54,592 nt of DNA. Source: Leptospira biflexa (GTDB lineage Bacteria; Spirochaetota; Leptospiria; Turneriellales; DYLW01). This document shows positions 8,907 to 18,967 of the stretch, piece by piece (position 1 is the stretch's first letter; every line of letters starts with the position of its first letter). A model generated the notes under the pieces. The model searched no databases. It was not told where the DNA came from and saw only the letters and a program-made list of their open reading frames with translations. Location: positions 9,458 to 64,049 of the forward strand of contig DYLW01000012.1 in NCBI GenBank assembly GCA_020721865.1. Direction: 5' to 3'. Both the position numbers and the translations under genes were made by a program.

Positions 8907-9277
8907 AGAAAATTCTCCCAATTTTAATGGCTATCCTGATGGCATTTCCTTTATACGGGGATCCCATTCACCTGGGTCTGGATGATGATTACCAGGAGAC
9001 ACCGGGACGGCGTGCGGAAGTGATTTTTTTTCTGTCTTTGCCATTTACACTACTTACCCAGGGCCTGATCATTGCCGGTTTGTACGCTACGAATAACCCC
9101 AATGATCCGGTGCAGTTTAATATGGCCACCTATGTTTTCTGGATTGGGGGTTCTCTCTTGATTTCGGGTGGCATCGCCTATGCGGACTACACGGATACGC
9201 ATCTTCGGGAAAAAGAAGAAAAAACCCAGGACAATAAAGAAGCCCGTTATTATGTCCAGTTTAACCACCGCTTTTAA
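8903..9277 (+). CDS. Small membrane protein with signal peptide, unknown function
   Basis: A 124-residue protein with a signal peptide (KKILPILMAILMAFPLYGD), then two membrane segments at about residues 39-63 and 78-95 and a charged K/E-rich tail ending in YYVQFNHRF. I recognise no family. It overlaps the ruvB stop by four bases (ATGA) and converges on rodA with a four-base overlap of the two stop codons, so no separate terminator fits between them. It probably travels on the folP-ruvB transcript. Confidence 0.65.
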   Translation: MKKILPILMAILMAFPLYGDPIHLGLDDDYQETPGRRAEVIFFLSLPFTLLTQGLIIAGLYATNNPNDPVQFNMATYVFWIGGSLLISGGIAYADYTDTHLREKEEKTQDNKEARYYVQFNHRF

Positions 9278-10803
9278 TTGGCGTTGATAAATTTCCGGGC
9301 GTTAATATTCATTAGAATTCCAACGGATATAAAAGTGACAATTAAGTTGGATCCACCGGAGCTCAGGAAAATCAAGGGAATTCCGGTTACCGGAAACAGT
9401 CCCATCGTGATCCCAATATTGATCAGAATATGAAAAAAGAATAAAAAGGTTATACCTCCGGCCAGAAGGCTTCCAAAATCATCTTTGGATTCAATAGCAA
9501 TGATGATGCCCCGGATAATCAAACCAAAGAATAACGCCAGAGTGACACTCACCCCAAGGAATCCAAACTGCTCCCCAATCACGGAAAATATAAAGTCATT
9601 GTTCCATTCCGGAAGGAACGGAATCTCCCCTCTGGTCATATCCCCACCAAACAGCCCCTTTCCGACAATCTGGCCGGATCCCATGGCGATGAGGGAGTGC
9701 CGCAGTTGGTATCCGGCTCCTTTCTGGAATTTATCCGGATTGGCAAAGGATACAATCCGGGTTACCTGATGGGGCTTAAAAGTGACCATTTTACGGAGAG
9801 CAAAAGATCCCAGAAAAGACAATGATATAATCAGGGTGAATATGGTAACTCCCCGGAGCCAGTGCATCCGGGAAAAATAACGCAGGAGCATGGAAATTCC
9901 ATAGACCACGGAGGATAGGGTGATGATGATAACCATGGCCAGGTCATTCATCAGAAAATTTTTCAGATAATTGGGGGATGCATTATCCAGGGCTGCCACT
10001 GTCTGGAAAAAAATTTTACGGTTTTCCGGTATGGATACGATTTTGATGGCCCATTTTTTCAGGGTATCCGCACCATACAAGGGCACTGTGGTTTTGTTTT
10101 CCATATAATGCCAGACTTCAAAATTCAGTATCCGCACGGCGTCCGCTATTTTTATATGGGTGTCTTTGATGGTGTTATAAATATCATCCACCATAATATA
10201 TTTCTGGTACTCCAGATACATCGGAACAAAGAGGGTGAAAATGCCAATGGTCATAAAACCCGCAAGAAGGCTGATATTGGCACCGCCAATGAAAAGCATG
10301 GAAAATAAAATGGGAATAAGCAGAAAGGCGGAACCCAAATCCGGCTGAACTGCAATCAGCACAATGGGGACAAACGATATAATAAATGGAAGCCATAGCT
10401 CCTTGACATTTTCAATCTGGGTTTCTTTGAGCACCAAGTATCGGGCAAGGGCAAGCACCAGAGCAAGCTTCACAAACTCCGCCGGCTGGAAACCCAACCC
10501 TGCAATGCGGATCCAGCTTCGGGCTCCTTTTACTTTTGTGCCAATAAAAGGTACCAGGGTGAGCAATAATAATACGATCAAAACACCCAGAATAATAAAA
10601 GCATAGGAGCCAATAATCTGATAATTCAGTTTTTCATAAAAAGCGAATAGAAACATCAGACCAATGCCCAGAAGGAGCCAGATTAATTTCCGGATGGCCA
10701 TCCCGGCGGAATCATCGCTCCCCCCAAAAATGGTCACTATCCCAATAACACTCAGTGCTATGGAAAAAAATAAAAGGTATCCGTCAATTCTGTAACTTTT
10801 CAT
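9274..10803 (-). CDS. rodA: SEDS-family peptidoglycan glycosyltransferase RodA with a large internal insert
   Basis: RodA polymerises glycan strands together with PBP2 during cell elongation. SEDS motifs are present: GARSWIRIAGLGFQPAEFVKLALVLA, QPDLGSA, GSGQIVGKGLFGG, FLPEWNNDFIFSVIGEQFG, TGIPLIFLSSGGSNL. At 509 residues it is about 130 longer than typical RodA. The extra material lies between about residues 205 and 330, roughly where the extracytoplasmic loop is expected, and carries hydrophilic helices plus another hydrophobic segment (MVIIITLSSVVYGISMLL). Its start overlaps the 3' end of mrdA by 20 bases. Confidence 0.93.
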   Translation of the reverse strand: MKSYRIDGYLLFFSIALSVIGIVTIFGGSDDSAGMAIRKLIWLLLGIGLMFLFAFYEKLNYQIIGSYAFIILGVLIVLLLLTLVPFIGTKVKGARSWIRIAGLGFQPAEFVKLALVLALARYLVLKETQIENVKELWLPFIISFVPIVLIAVQPDLGSAFLLIPILFSMLFIGGANISLLAGFMTIGIFTLFVPMYLEYQKYIMVDDIYNTIKDTHIKIADAVRILNFEVWHYMENKTTVPLYGADTLKKWAIKIVSIPENRKIFFQTVAALDNASPNYLKNFLMNDLAMVIIITLSSVVYGISMLLRYFSRMHWLRGVTIFTLIISLSFLGSFALRKMVTFKPHQVTRIVSFANPDKFQKGAGYQLRHSLIAMGSGQIVGKGLFGGDMTRGEIPFLPEWNNDFIFSVIGEQFGFLGVSVTLALFFGLIIRGIIIAIESKDDFGSLLAGGITFLFFFHILINIGITMGLFPVTGIPLIFLSSGGSNLIVTFISVGILMNINARKFINAN

Positions 10804-12691
10804 TTTCCTTCTTTTCCGTTATCTTTTCTCCCGGTACAGGATTTCCGGCCGTTTTTGCATCCAGTTTTTTCTGCCATGCGTCAAACACCCGTCGTGCAAT
10901 GGGGGCAGCATAGGAGGCTCCCCACATTCCCCTGTCTATGAAAACCCCCACCACAATGATATCATCCGGGTTTCCCTGGTATGGACCATAACCCACAAAC
11001 CAGGCGTGTTGGGAAATGTTCTCTTTCCGGGCTGTACTAATGGTTTGGGCGGTACCCGTCTTTCCGGCAATGGCGATTTTGGTGCCGGAAAATGCGTACC
11101 GGGTGGTACCGGAAAGGGAAACCTGCCTAAGGGCACGCTGGATTGTGTCCAGATTCTGTCGGGCGATGGGGATCTCAAAAGCCACTTCCGGGTTGTTCAC
11201 CATTTTCACTTCATCATTTTCCGCATAACGAATTTCTTTTACAAGATGTGGCCGGTACACAATGCCTCCATTGGCTATAGCTACATAAAAATTCATCAGG
11301 CCGATGAGGGTGGTTTCTATAAAACCCTGCCCAATGCTCAGGTTCACGGTATCCCCGTCAAACCAGCGCATATTAAAATTTTTTTCTTTCCATAGAGGTG
11401 ATGGTACAAAACCGGGAATTTCTCCCGGAACATCAATATTGGTTTTTTCATCCAAATTAAAATACCGGGCATATTTGATCATGGGTTCCGCACCAATTTT
11501 ATATCCCAATTGGTAAAAATACACCGAGCAGCTCTGGGCAATAGCATTTACCAAGTCATTATTACCATGGACACCATAACAGTGAAATTTTCTGTCTGGA
11601 TACCCTTTGATGGTGCTTTTTAAAGTCCAGTGCCCTGGACAGAAATAACTCTGGCTCTCTGTGATCCTGCCTTCTTCCAATGCTGCCAAGGCCACAATCG
11701 GTTTAAATGTGGAAGCGGGTGCATATTTTGTGGAAATGGCCCGGTTCAGCTCCGCCTTATCCGCTTTCATTTTGAGGACATGTTCTCTTCTGATGTTATT
11801 ATCCGGCATCACCATTATATTGGGATCAAAGGATGGCTTGCTGACCATAGCCAGGATTTCTCCTGTTCGGGCGTGGATAACCAGAACCGCCCCGGTTTTA
11901 TCCCCAAAGGCATCATAAGCTGTCTTCTGGATGTCTGCGTCTATGGTAAGAATAAAGTTATTTCCGGGAACAAAATTTCTGAGTACTTTCTGCTCTTCAA
12001 TGTCTCCACGGGCGGTTTTGATTTGGATGATCTCCCCATCCGTACCTCTTAATATGGAATCATACTGGTATTCCAGGCCGTTTTTCCCCAATAGCTGGTA
12101 ACTTCTGATGCCTTGGGTAATATCCCTCGGGTCTGGTTTGCCCACAAATCCCGTGATATGGGCGGTGGATTCCCCCATTATGTAGTTTCTACCAATATTC
12201 TGGCGGATAATAAATTTGGAAAAATTCAGATAATAATCCGCCATGATTGTGTGTTCCCTTTCGTTAATGTTTTCTATGATGATGATCTCATCGTTGTTCT
12301 TTATCTTTTCTCTGGTGATTCTTGAGGTTAACGACCCCGTTTTATAGCGAAGTAATCGTTCCAGAAGGCGGACTTTCTCCTCCAGCTCTTTGCCTTTAAA
12401 ATGGGAAGGAATTGCAATCAAATTGAGCTGGGTGGTATTGGCTACAATGACCACCGCACGTTCCCGGTTAATATAATTTCTGTCAAAAAATTCTCCACGG
12501 GGGGCAGGCAGGGCAACAACTTTGGTGATAACCCTCTGGGATTTTTCATAGTTAAGATCGCCCTCCATGACCTGTATCTGGAATGCCCTTGCTATGAAGG
12601 CAAATAGTACAAGGATGGATATAAACAGGAAAAAAATTAGACGCCGCTTTAACCGTTGCTCAATCTTTACCTGTTGCGAAGTTTTGGACAT
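10784..12691 (-). CDS. mrdA: Penicillin-binding protein 2, elongasome transpeptidase
   Basis: Class B PBP that cross-links the glycan made by RodA. I start it at 12691 (MSKTSQQ), two bases after the mreD stop; an upstream ATG at 12727 lies inside mreD. It is about 635 residues: one membrane anchor near residue 25, a PBP dimerisation domain, then the transpeptidase domain. The active-site motifs are intact: S-x-x-K as STFKP, S-x-N-type as SCSVYFYQ (serine in the third position replaces the usual Asn), and KTGTAQT. Part of mreB-mreC-mreD-mrdA-rodA. Confidence 0.94.
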   Translation of the reverse strand: MSKTSQQVKIEQRLKRRLIFFLFISILVLFAFIARAFQIQVMEGDLNYEKSQRVITKVVALPAPRGEFFDRNYINRERAVVIVANTTQLNLIAIPSHFKGKELEEKVRLLERLLRYKTGSLTSRITREKIKNNDEIIIIENINEREHTIMADYYLNFSKFIIRQNIGRNYIMGESTAHITGFVGKPDPRDITQGIRSYQLLGKNGLEYQYDSILRGTDGEIIQIKTARGDIEEQKVLRNFVPGNNFILTIDADIQKTAYDAFGDKTGAVLVIHARTGEILAMVSKPSFDPNIMVMPDNNIRREHVLKMKADKAELNRAISTKYAPASTFKPIVALAALEEGRITESQSYFCPGHWTLKSTIKGYPDRKFHCYGVHGNNDLVNAIAQSCSVYFYQLGYKIGAEPMIKYARYFNLDEKTNIDVPGEIPGFVPSPLWKEKNFNMRWFDGDTVNLSIGQGFIETTLIGLMNFYVAIANGGIVYRPHLVKEIRYAENDEVKMVNNPEVAFEIPIARQNLDTIQRALRQVSLSGTTRYAFSGTKIAIAGKTGTAQTISTARKENISQHAWFVGYGPYQGNPDDIIVVGVFIDRGMWGASYAAPIARRVFDAWQKKLDAKTAGNPVPGEKITEKKENEKLQN

Positions 12692-12693
12692 AG

Positions 12694-13218
12694 TTACGTT
12701 TTCACCTCGCCAATGGGTAAAATCCACCGTAATATCCGGAACCAGACCAGAGCCACAATGGCAGTATAAAAGGATTCCGGGATGATAATGGTGGCAATTG
12801 CCCGAGGGCTGACATGTACATGGAATAAACCAATGATAAACATGAGGATGATATCCTTAATCAGATTGGAAACCAGGATAAGACCAAATAAAACAATCCG
12901 GCCCTCCCCATGGAAATTTTTCGTGATCCGCCCAGTAAAATAACCGATGAGGGTTTTGGGCAGGGCGTGGGTGCCAATGTAATAGGATGTTGCGACTGCA
13001 CCGGTTTCCACCATGCCACCCAGGTTGATATCCTGCAGAAGCCCGCCCAGAAAGCCAACCCATAAGCCGGCAAATGGACCCCGGTAATAAGCAAAGTAAA
13101 TGGTTAGAATCAAAAGGAAATCTGCATTGATACTTCCCAGCCGAAAAAAATCCACACTGGTTTGGATAAAATAGGAAATCAGGATGGTGATGAATATAAC
13201 GGTTTTTTCAAGAATCAT
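12694..13218 (-). CDS. mreD: Rod shape-determining membrane protein MreD
   Basis: A 174-residue polytopic membrane protein with about five hydrophobic segments and the MreD-like segments NADFLLILTIYFAYYRGPFAGLWVGFLGGLLQD (quoted here only to locate residues about 30-62) and GYFTGRI. MreD bridges MreC to the elongasome in the inner membrane. Position between mreC (four-base ATGA overlap) and mrdA (two-base gap) is the strongest evidence, because MreD sequences are poorly conserved. Confidence 0.9.
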   Translation of the reverse strand: MILEKTVIFITILISYFIQTSVDFFRLGSINADFLLILTIYFAYYRGPFAGLWVGFLGGLLQDINLGGMVETGAVATSYYIGTHALPKTLIGYFTGRITKNFHGEGRIVLFGLILVSNLIKDIILMFIIGLFHVHVSPRAIATIIIPESFYTAIVALVWFRILRWILPIGEVKT

Positions 13219-14132
13219 GGCTCTGGTACACTCTGGGAATTCAGCATTTCAAACTGAAGTTCTTCCGGTTTATATTTTTTTTCTATGATATATACGTAAT
13301 CCAGTTTCTGGAAGTCAATAGAAGGTACAATGGAAGCAGTCTGGTATGTCCCTAATCGGTTGATCTGGCCACGCACCTTCCCCACCAGTAATCCTTTGGG
13401 GAAAATTCCGTCTGTTCCGGATGTGACAATTTCATCATCTTTTTCCAGATAAATGTTCAGACTAAGATAATTTAATAACGGGTACTGGTCATGCGGAGCT
13501 CTTCCCATAAGCAGTGCCCAGTGGCCACTTTTCTTCAGGGTGACCCCCATACGGGAATACTGGTCAATAATGGGAATAATACGGGCGGAATGAGCATTCA
13601 CTTGGATGACTTTTCCCACAACAGCCTCCACCAACTCCTCCACCTGTGCATCTTTGGATGTGGCTTTCCGGATCTGGGAGGCAATGACCGGCATATACGG
13701 TTCCACCCCATCTTTTTGGCCTTTATTGATAATGATGGTACGGAACCAGTTATCCGGATCCTGAGAAATTACTTCTGCCAGGATGGTGGGATAGTTCTCC
13801 GGAACCGGGAGCCCCAGCATTTCCTTTAGGCGAAGATTTTCGTTCTGGAGCTGGAATATCTGGATTTTCTGGCTTTGGGATTGCTGAAGTTTTTTCATTA
13901 GAACATCCCTTTCTTTTTTCACGGCTGAATACTCCGCATAGCTGTCAAAGACCCCGGTTATTCCCACCCCAATATTATGGAATGTCCCGGTAAAAAAATC
14001 CAGAACTTCCACAAACGAACTGACCGAACGGGCAAACACATTGGACTGCCAGATCAAGGCACTCAATGAAAACAAAATTGTAAATGCCAGTGATAAACCT
14101 GATTTGTATCGGGATAAATATTCAGCCAGCAT
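13215..14132 (-). CDS. mreC: Rod shape-determining protein MreC
   Basis: MreC is a bitopic periplasmic scaffold that activates PBP2-RodA. The 305 residues have one membrane segment at about 14-35, a coiled coil at about 70-105 (KERDVLMKKLQQSQSQK onwards), and the MreC beta domain with LGLPVPENYPTILAEVISQDPDNW, VIASQIRKATSKD, VVGKVIQVNAHSARI and GTDGIFPKGLLVGKVR. It starts eight bases after mreB and overlaps mreD by four bases. Confidence 0.94.
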   Translation of the reverse strand: MLAEYLSRYKSGLSLAFTILFSLSALIWQSNVFARSVSSFVEVLDFFTGTFHNIGVGITGVFDSYAEYSAVKKERDVLMKKLQQSQSQKIQIFQLQNENLRLKEMLGLPVPENYPTILAEVISQDPDNWFRTIIINKGQKDGVEPYMPVIASQIRKATSKDAQVEELVEAVVGKVIQVNAHSARIIPIIDQYSRMGVTLKKSGHWALLMGRAPHDQYPLLNYLSLNIYLEKDDEIVTSGTDGIFPKGLLVGKVRGQINRLGTYQTASIVPSIDFQKLDYVYIIEKKYKPEELQFEMLNSQSVPEP

Positions 14133-14140
14133 GGCTTACG

Positions 14141-15163
14141 TCACAGATTGCCTTTGACATATTTCAGCTCTTCCAGATATTTTCCTGTACCCAGAGCCAC
14201 ACAATTCAGAGGATTTTCTGCTCTTATCACCGGTACCGATGTCTGGTTGCTGAGAAATGTGTCCAGACCTTTCAGTAAACTCCCGCCTCCGGTCATAACA
14301 ATTCCTCTTTCCACAATATCCGCAGCCAGCTCCGGCGGAGTCCTTTCCAAGGCTCTCATGGTACCCTCCAGAACTGCATCAATGGGTTCCTTGAGTGCTT
14401 TCCGGATTTCTGTGTTATCTATGACAAGGGTGCGCGGAAGACCACTGACCGCATCCCGGCCTTTTAATTCAAAAGTTTCTATTTTTTTATTATCTGTATA
14501 TGCATTACCAATGGCCAGTTTCGCTTCTTCTGCGGTTCTCTCACCAATGACCAGATTATACTGGGTGCGCATGTATTTTAAAATTGCTTCATCGAACTCA
14601 TCTCCACCCACCCGGATGGAGTCTGCAATTACCATTCCACCCAGGGAGATGACTGCGATTTCAGTGGTACCACCACCGATGTCAATGACCATATTCCCGG
14701 CAGGCTCCTGGACGGGTATGTTAGCCCCAATGGCGGCCGCCATGGCTTCCTCAATCAGAAAAATTTCCCGGGCACCGGCCTGTTCTGCGGATTCTTTCAC
14801 CGCACGTTTTTCCACTTCTGTGATGCCGGAGGGTACCCCAATCACAATCCTTGGTTTTACCAGAGTGGTGCGGTTGTGCACCTTACCGATAAAATAACGG
14901 ATCATTTTTTCCACTGTTTCAAAATCTGCGATCACACCATCTTTCATGGGTCTGATGGCTACAATTTCACCCGGCGTTCTACCCATCATCCTTTTGGCTT
15001 CCTGCCCCACAGCCAGCACTCTACCAGTGCTTGCCTGGACAGCAACCACAGATGGCTCCGACAGAACAATCCCCTGGCCTTTTACATATACCAGAGTATT
15101 AGCTGTTCCAAGATCAATTCCCATGTCATTGGAAAATAGTGAATGTACCCAGTCAAATATCAT
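14141..15163 (-). CDS. mreB: Actin-like cell shape protein MreB
   Basis: MreB filaments orient lateral wall synthesis. The 340 residues include phosphate loop 1 ([17 protein letters not shown]), [15 protein letters not shown], the phosphate 2 region [29 protein letters not shown] and the adenosine motif [12 protein letters not shown]. It is the first gene of the mreBCD-mrdA-rodA set. AGAGG lies a few bases upstream of the ATG. An amphipathic start (FDWVHSLF) is as expected for membrane-binding MreB. Confidence 0.97.
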   Translation of the reverse strand: MIFDWVHSLFSNDMGIDLGTANTLVYVKGQGIVLSEPSVVAVQASTGRVLAVGQEAKRMMGRTPGEIVAIRPMKDGVIADFETVEKMIRYFIGKVHNRTTLVKPRIVIGVPSGITEVEKRAVKESAEQAGAREIFLIEEAMAAAIGANIPVQEPAGNMVIDIGGGTTEIAVISLGGMVIADSIRVGGDEFDEAILKYMRTQYNLVIGERTAEEAKLAIGNAYTDNKKIETFELKGRDAVSGLPRTLVIDNTEIRKALKEPIDAVLEGTMRALERTPPELAADIVERGIVMTGGGSLLKGLDTFLSNQTSVPVIRAENPLNCVALGTGKYLEELKYVKGNL

Positions 15164-15344
15164 ATACGCCTCTTGCCCAATTTTTGATTATTTCATGGGA
15201 TGACAAGCTTTATTCTTTCTATCCGCCAATTATTGGAAAAAAAGATAAGCAGACCCACCTATGGTTGGATGAATTTAATTCGGCAACTAAAATCCGCGTT
15301 ATGGGGTCGCTATCCGGGTTGCATAATATTCAAAAGTATTCTAC

Positions 15345-15374
15345 TTGACTATACCAATCGAATCCGGTTAGCAT
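15345..15374 (+). promoter_or_regulatory. Sigma70-like promoter for the barrel gene at 15405
   Basis: TTGACT at 15345-15350 (five of six matches to the -35 consensus) and TAGCAT at 15369-15374 (four of six) are 18 bases apart. They would start transcription near 15381, leaving a short leader that contains GGAG before the ATG at 15405. The 241-base gap between mreB and this gene also has to hold the divergent mreB promoter, which I could not place with confidence. Confidence 0.45.
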
Positions 15375-15404
15375 TCATGGCTAAAAAAAAAACATGGAGA
15401 GTCT

Positions 15405-16322
15405 ATGAAAAAAATATTATTTTCTTTAAAATCCAATGCCGCTTTACTTGCGTTTTTTCTGATCGCACAAGGTATATGGAGTGCAGCACCCAAGCCAATC
15501 AATACTGTCCGGGGATGGGGTTATCTGAATGCGACCGTAAAGTTTAGCCCAAACTGGTCATTTACCGCGATGCCGGGTTACCGCTATGAGTTTACCCGGG
15601 AACAAGACGGAAAAGAGCTGGAAAATCAGGAAAACTTTTACAATGAATTGTTTGTGGGGCCTGCATACCACACCAATTTTGGGAAAGTCCAGTTCAGTAT
15701 GCCCGTATGGTATTACTATATGGCCTTTCCTGATTACAAGGACGCCAGCAAGTATGAGGATGCCCATAACCTGACCATCATTCCGGTTTTCGCATACAAA
15801 CTGAAGAATTTTGTTTTTGTGAGCCGTACCATTTTCCATAACACCCTCTACGCTTCCGTGAATAACGATAAAAATGAGGACCCGGCGGGGTATGGACTGC
15901 TGCTCCGGGAGATGGTCCTGGTGAATTACATCATCAGTAAACCCTTTCTGGTCTATGCCGGGTATGAGGTTTGGGTGGGTGGAATTGAAAACAAGGACGT
16001 TACCCCCCATCCCAAGGGATATTTCCCCCAAGGTCTTATCCGGAACCGGTATATTGCCGGCTTCAAATGGAAGGCCACAGAAGGTCTCACCATCAATCCG
16101 GAGTATATGTATGAAATCCAGTACGGAGCATACAATAAGTTAATCCCATCCCTGGAAAGAGATAAGCCATGGGTTAACACCCATTATCTGCGCTTGACCG
16201 TGGAATACGCTTTCAAGGCATATTCGGATAAGAAACCGGAAGCCCCTGCGGAACCCAAAGCAGAAACCAAAACCCAGGAAGGGGAACAAACCGCTCCGGC
16301 AGAAAAACCAGCGGAAAACTAA
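15405..16322 (+). CDS. Putative outer-membrane beta-barrel protein (DUF2490-like)
   Basis: A 305-residue protein with a signal peptide (MKKILFSLKSNAALLAFFLI, cleavage near IWSAAP). About ten amphipathic strands follow (WGYLNATVKFSPNWSF, KVQFSMPVWYYYMAF, GYEVWVGGI, YIAGFKWKATEGLTINPEY, YLRLTVEYAFKAY). The end is an unusual low-complexity tail rich in P, A, E and K after the last strand. The barrel-like pattern resembles DUF2490-type proteins, but I cannot assign a substrate. It stands alone with its own promoter and a hairpin immediately downstream. Confidence 0.68.
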   Translation: MKKILFSLKSNAALLAFFLIAQGIWSAAPKPINTVRGWGYLNATVKFSPNWSFTAMPGYRYEFTREQDGKELENQENFYNELFVGPAYHTNFGKVQFSMPVWYYYMAFPDYKDASKYEDAHNLTIIPVFAYKLKNFVFVSRTIFHNTLYASVNNDKNEDPAGYGLLLREMVLVNYIISKPFLVYAGYEVWVGGIENKDVTPHPKGYFPQGLIRNRYIAGFKWKATEGLTINPEYMYEIQYGAYNKLIPSLERDKPWVNTHYLRLTVEYAFKAYSDKKPEAPAEPKAETKTQEGEQTAPAEKPAEN

Positions 16323-16331
16323 TTCTTGCGA

Positions 16332-16373
16332 TTTCCATCCCCCCGGGTTTTATGCACCGGGGCGGATGGAAAA
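16332..16373. terminator. Long bulged hairpin between convergent genes, possible bidirectional terminator
   Basis: Left arm 16332-16346 (TTTCCATCC then CCCCGG) pairs with 16357-16372 or so (CCGGGG, a single bulged C, then GGATGGAAA), a stem of about 15 bp with a 10-base loop. The right arm is also the last codons and stop region of clpB. Neither side is followed by a clear run of T, so it may act as a convergent-gene stop or RNA 3'-end stabiliser instead of a classical intrinsic terminator. Confidence 0.5.
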
Positions 16374-18938
16374 TTCCACGTTGCCATTTTTCCATCCAGC
16401 GTGAATTTCGCTTCCGGAAGAGATGTCCCCCTCCAGCAATTTTATGGAGAGCGGATTCACCAACTCTTTTTGCATCACCCTCTTTAACGGACGGGCTCCA
16501 TAGACGGGATCAAATCCTTCCTGCAGAATGACACTCTTTACTTTATCCTCCACGGTAAGCGTTAGTCCGCTTTTCTTCAAGCGGGCATTAATCAAGGAGA
16601 GTTGCAGATCAAAGATTTTCTTCAGGGCATCTCTGCCGATGGATTGGTACACTACAATCTCATCCAGCCGATTCAGAAACTCCGGCTTGAAGTGGTGGGA
16701 AAGCTCGTTACGGATGGCAATCTCCTTCTCTTCTTCGTTCATCCGGGGATCCTGGATGAGAGATGTTCCAACATTGGAGGTCATAATCAGAATGGTATTT
16801 TTAAAATCCACCTCCCGGCCTTTGGAGTCTGTGAGCCGGCCATCCTCCAGAATCTGGAGAAAAATATGGAACACATCTGGATGGGCTTTTTCAATTTCAT
16901 CAAACAGCACCACGGAGTATGGCTGGCGACGGATTTTTTCCGTGAGCTGCCCCCCTTCATCATGACCTATGTATCCGGGCGGAGATCCAATCATCCGGGA
17001 GACAGCGTGTTTCTCCATATACTCACTCATATCAATGCGTATCATGGCTTTCTCTGTGTTAAATAAAAAATCGGCCAAGGCCTTGGATGTCTCCGTTTTG
17101 CCAACCCCGGTGGGTCCCAGAAACAGGAAACTGCCGATGGGTCGATTCTCATCGGAAAGGCCGGCACGGTTTCTCCGGATTGCTTCCGCCAGACGGGTCA
17201 ACGCATCGTCCTGCCCCACCACACGTGCGGATAAAATGGATTCTATTTTGAGCATTTTATCCTTTTCGCTCTCCAGCATTTTAGTAACGGGTATGCCCGT
17301 CCATTTTGCAACCACTGCGGCAATGTCCTCTTCGGTTACTTCTTTTTTCAACATCCGGGAGGATTTTTCTTTTTCCAGAGCTTCTTCCAGTTTGGCCAAT
17401 GCTGCTTCCAGTGGTGGAATTTTTCCATAACGGATCTCCGCCACCCTGTTCAGATCCCCGCTGCGTTCATAACGTTTTTCCTCATTACGGAGAGAATCCA
17501 GTTCCTCCTTGCGGCGGGTTAAGTCTTCCAGAATGGCACGTTCCCGCACCAGCACAGCTTTTTTAGTATTAAATATTTCACTAAGATGAGATTTTTCCTC
17601 CCGCACCGCTTCTAGGCGGTCTTTGCTGATCTGGTCTTTCTCCCGGGTCAGGGCCATCTCCTCTATCTCCAGCGAGCGTATCCGCCGATGAATATCTTCC
17701 AGATCGGACGGCATGGAACCCAGCTCCATGCGGATTCGGGAGGCTGCCTCATCCATTAAATCCACCGCCTTGTCCGGCAGAAATCGGTCGCGGATGTACT
17801 TATTGGAAAGCTCCACCGCCGCCACAATAGCCGGGTCTGATATCCGGATACCATGGTGGAGCTCATATTTCTCCCGGATTCCACGCAGAATATTGATGGA
17901 ATCATTCACATCTGGTTCCATAACTTTCACCATCTGGAAACGGCGCTCCAGAGCGGCATCTCTTTCAATATATTTCTGGTATTCCTTGAGTGTGGTAGCC
18001 CCAATCAGATGCAGATCCCCCCGTGCCAATGCAGGTTTTGCCAGATTCGCGGCGTCCATGGAACCTTCGTTATTGCCGGCCCCCACCACGTTATGGATCT
18101 CATCCATGAATAAAATAATTTTCCCTTCAGAATCTGTCACTTCCTTCAGGACGGCCTTGAATCTTTCTTCAAATTCCCCCCGGTATTTTGCTCCGGCCAC
18201 CAGTGCTCCCAGATCCAGGGAAATGATTGTTTTATCCCGCAATACGTCCGGCACATCCCCGGAAATAATCCTCCCCGCCAAACCTTCCACAATGGCGGTT
18301 TTCCCCACCCCCGGCTCTCCCACCAGAAGAGGATTATTTTTGGTGCGGCGGGCAAGAATTTGGATAACTCTCCGTATCTCTTCATCCCGCCCAATCACAG
18401 GATCCAGTTTTCCGGAGCGTGCCAAATCGTTCAGGTTCCGACCATACTTTTTCAGGGCATTCCGCTGACCCTCCGGGTTCTGGTCTTCAATGGGTTTGTT
18501 CTCACGAATGACCCGGATCATCTTCCTGGCCTCTTCTGGAGTAAACCCCGCTTTGTGGAAAATTGGCGTTATGGGATATTTACCGGATAAATAGGCAATA
18601 AAAATGTGTTCCATGGCCAGGTGACTGTCACCCATGCTTTTTTTCTCCGCTCCGGCGTCCTGCATGAGCTTGCGGAAATCCCTGGAGGCGTTTTCTCCAT
18701 AGAGAATATCCCCATCCACGGGGGGGATTTTTTTCAGGTATTCATCAATTGCCGCCTGGGCTTTTTGCGGGAAATCTGGTTTGGTCAGAAGCATCTGGAA
18801 CGGAACCCCCTCCGTGTCCTGCAGAATGGAATACAGAAGATGTTCCGGGAGCACTTCCGCATGACGCAGTTCCCGAGATTTTTCCACGGTGGTGGCCATG
18901 GCCATCGTAACTTTTTGTGTCCATTGATTATGATCCAT
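16350..18938 (-). CDS. clpB: Protein disaggregase ClpB
   Basis: ClpB is the AAA+ hexamer that, with DnaK, pulls proteins out of aggregates after stress. The 862 residues hold the N-domain (repeat at 1-145), AAA-1 with Walker [16 protein letters not shown] and Walker [11 protein letters not shown], the long middle coiled-coil domain (about 400-530), and AAA-2 with [15 protein letters not shown] and [14 protein letters not shown]. There is no ClpA/C-type ClpP loop that I can see, and the middle domain is full length, so ClpB is preferred over ClpC. A strong GGGAGG precedes the ATG. The promoter overlaps a CIRCE-like repeat (separate entry). Confidence 0.96.
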   Translation of the reverse strand: MDHNQWTQKVTMAMATTVEKSRELRHAEVLPEHLLYSILQDTEGVPFQMLLTKPDFPQKAQAAIDEYLKKIPPVDGDILYGENASRDFRKLMQDAGAEKKSMGDSHLAMEHIFIAYLSGKYPITPIFHKAGFTPEEARKMIRVIRENKPIEDQNPEGQRNALKKYGRNLNDLARSGKLDPVIGRDEEIRRVIQILARRTKNNPLLVGEPGVGKTAIVEGLAGRIISGDVPDVLRDKTIISLDLGALVAGAKYRGEFEERFKAVLKEVTDSEGKIILFMDEIHNVVGAGNNEGSMDAANLAKPALARGDLHLIGATTLKEYQKYIERDAALERRFQMVKVMEPDVNDSINILRGIREKYELHHGIRISDPAIVAAVELSNKYIRDRFLPDKAVDLMDEAASRIRMELGSMPSDLEDIHRRIRSLEIEEMALTREKDQISKDRLEAVREEKSHLSEIFNTKKAVLVRERAILEDLTRRKEELDSLRNEEKRYERSGDLNRVAEIRYGKIPPLEAALAKLEEALEKEKSSRMLKKEVTEEDIAAVVAKWTGIPVTKMLESEKDKMLKIESILSARVVGQDDALTRLAEAIRRNRAGLSDENRPIGSFLFLGPTGVGKTETSKALADFLFNTEKAMIRIDMSEYMEKHAVSRMIGSPPGYIGHDEGGQLTEKIRRQPYSVVLFDEIEKAHPDVFHIFLQILEDGRLTDSKGREVDFKNTILIMTSNVGTSLIQDPRMNEEEKEIAIRNELSHHFKPEFLNRLDEIVVYQSIGRDALKKIFDLQLSLINARLKKSGLTLTVEDKVKSVILQEGFDPVYGARPLKRVMQKELVNPLSIKLLEGDISSGSEIHAGWKNGNVEFSIRPGA

Positions 18939-18967
18939 ATCCCCTCCCTAGAGATAAGCACTCTCTT

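Noticed and set aside
15200..15547. 115-codon plus-strand frame before the barrel gene
   Set aside because: It overlaps the barrel gene's signal peptide in a different frame, covers its promoter, and shows no coding signature.
17713..18468. 251-codon plus-strand frame, serine- and arginine-rich
   Set aside because: It lies antisense to the AAA-1 domain of clpB and has the composition typical of an antisense frame.
18620..18632. GGTGAC-T-GTCACC palindrome inside clpB, and a similar one near 53869 in pheS
   Set aside because: Both encode conserved DSHL segments (GDSHLAME and SDSHLLR), so the resemblance to the REP-like hairpin at 54544 is likely chance.
18955..18963. TAAGCACTC, an isolated half site like the CIRCE left arm
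   Set aside because: No partner half exists at the nine-base spacing.
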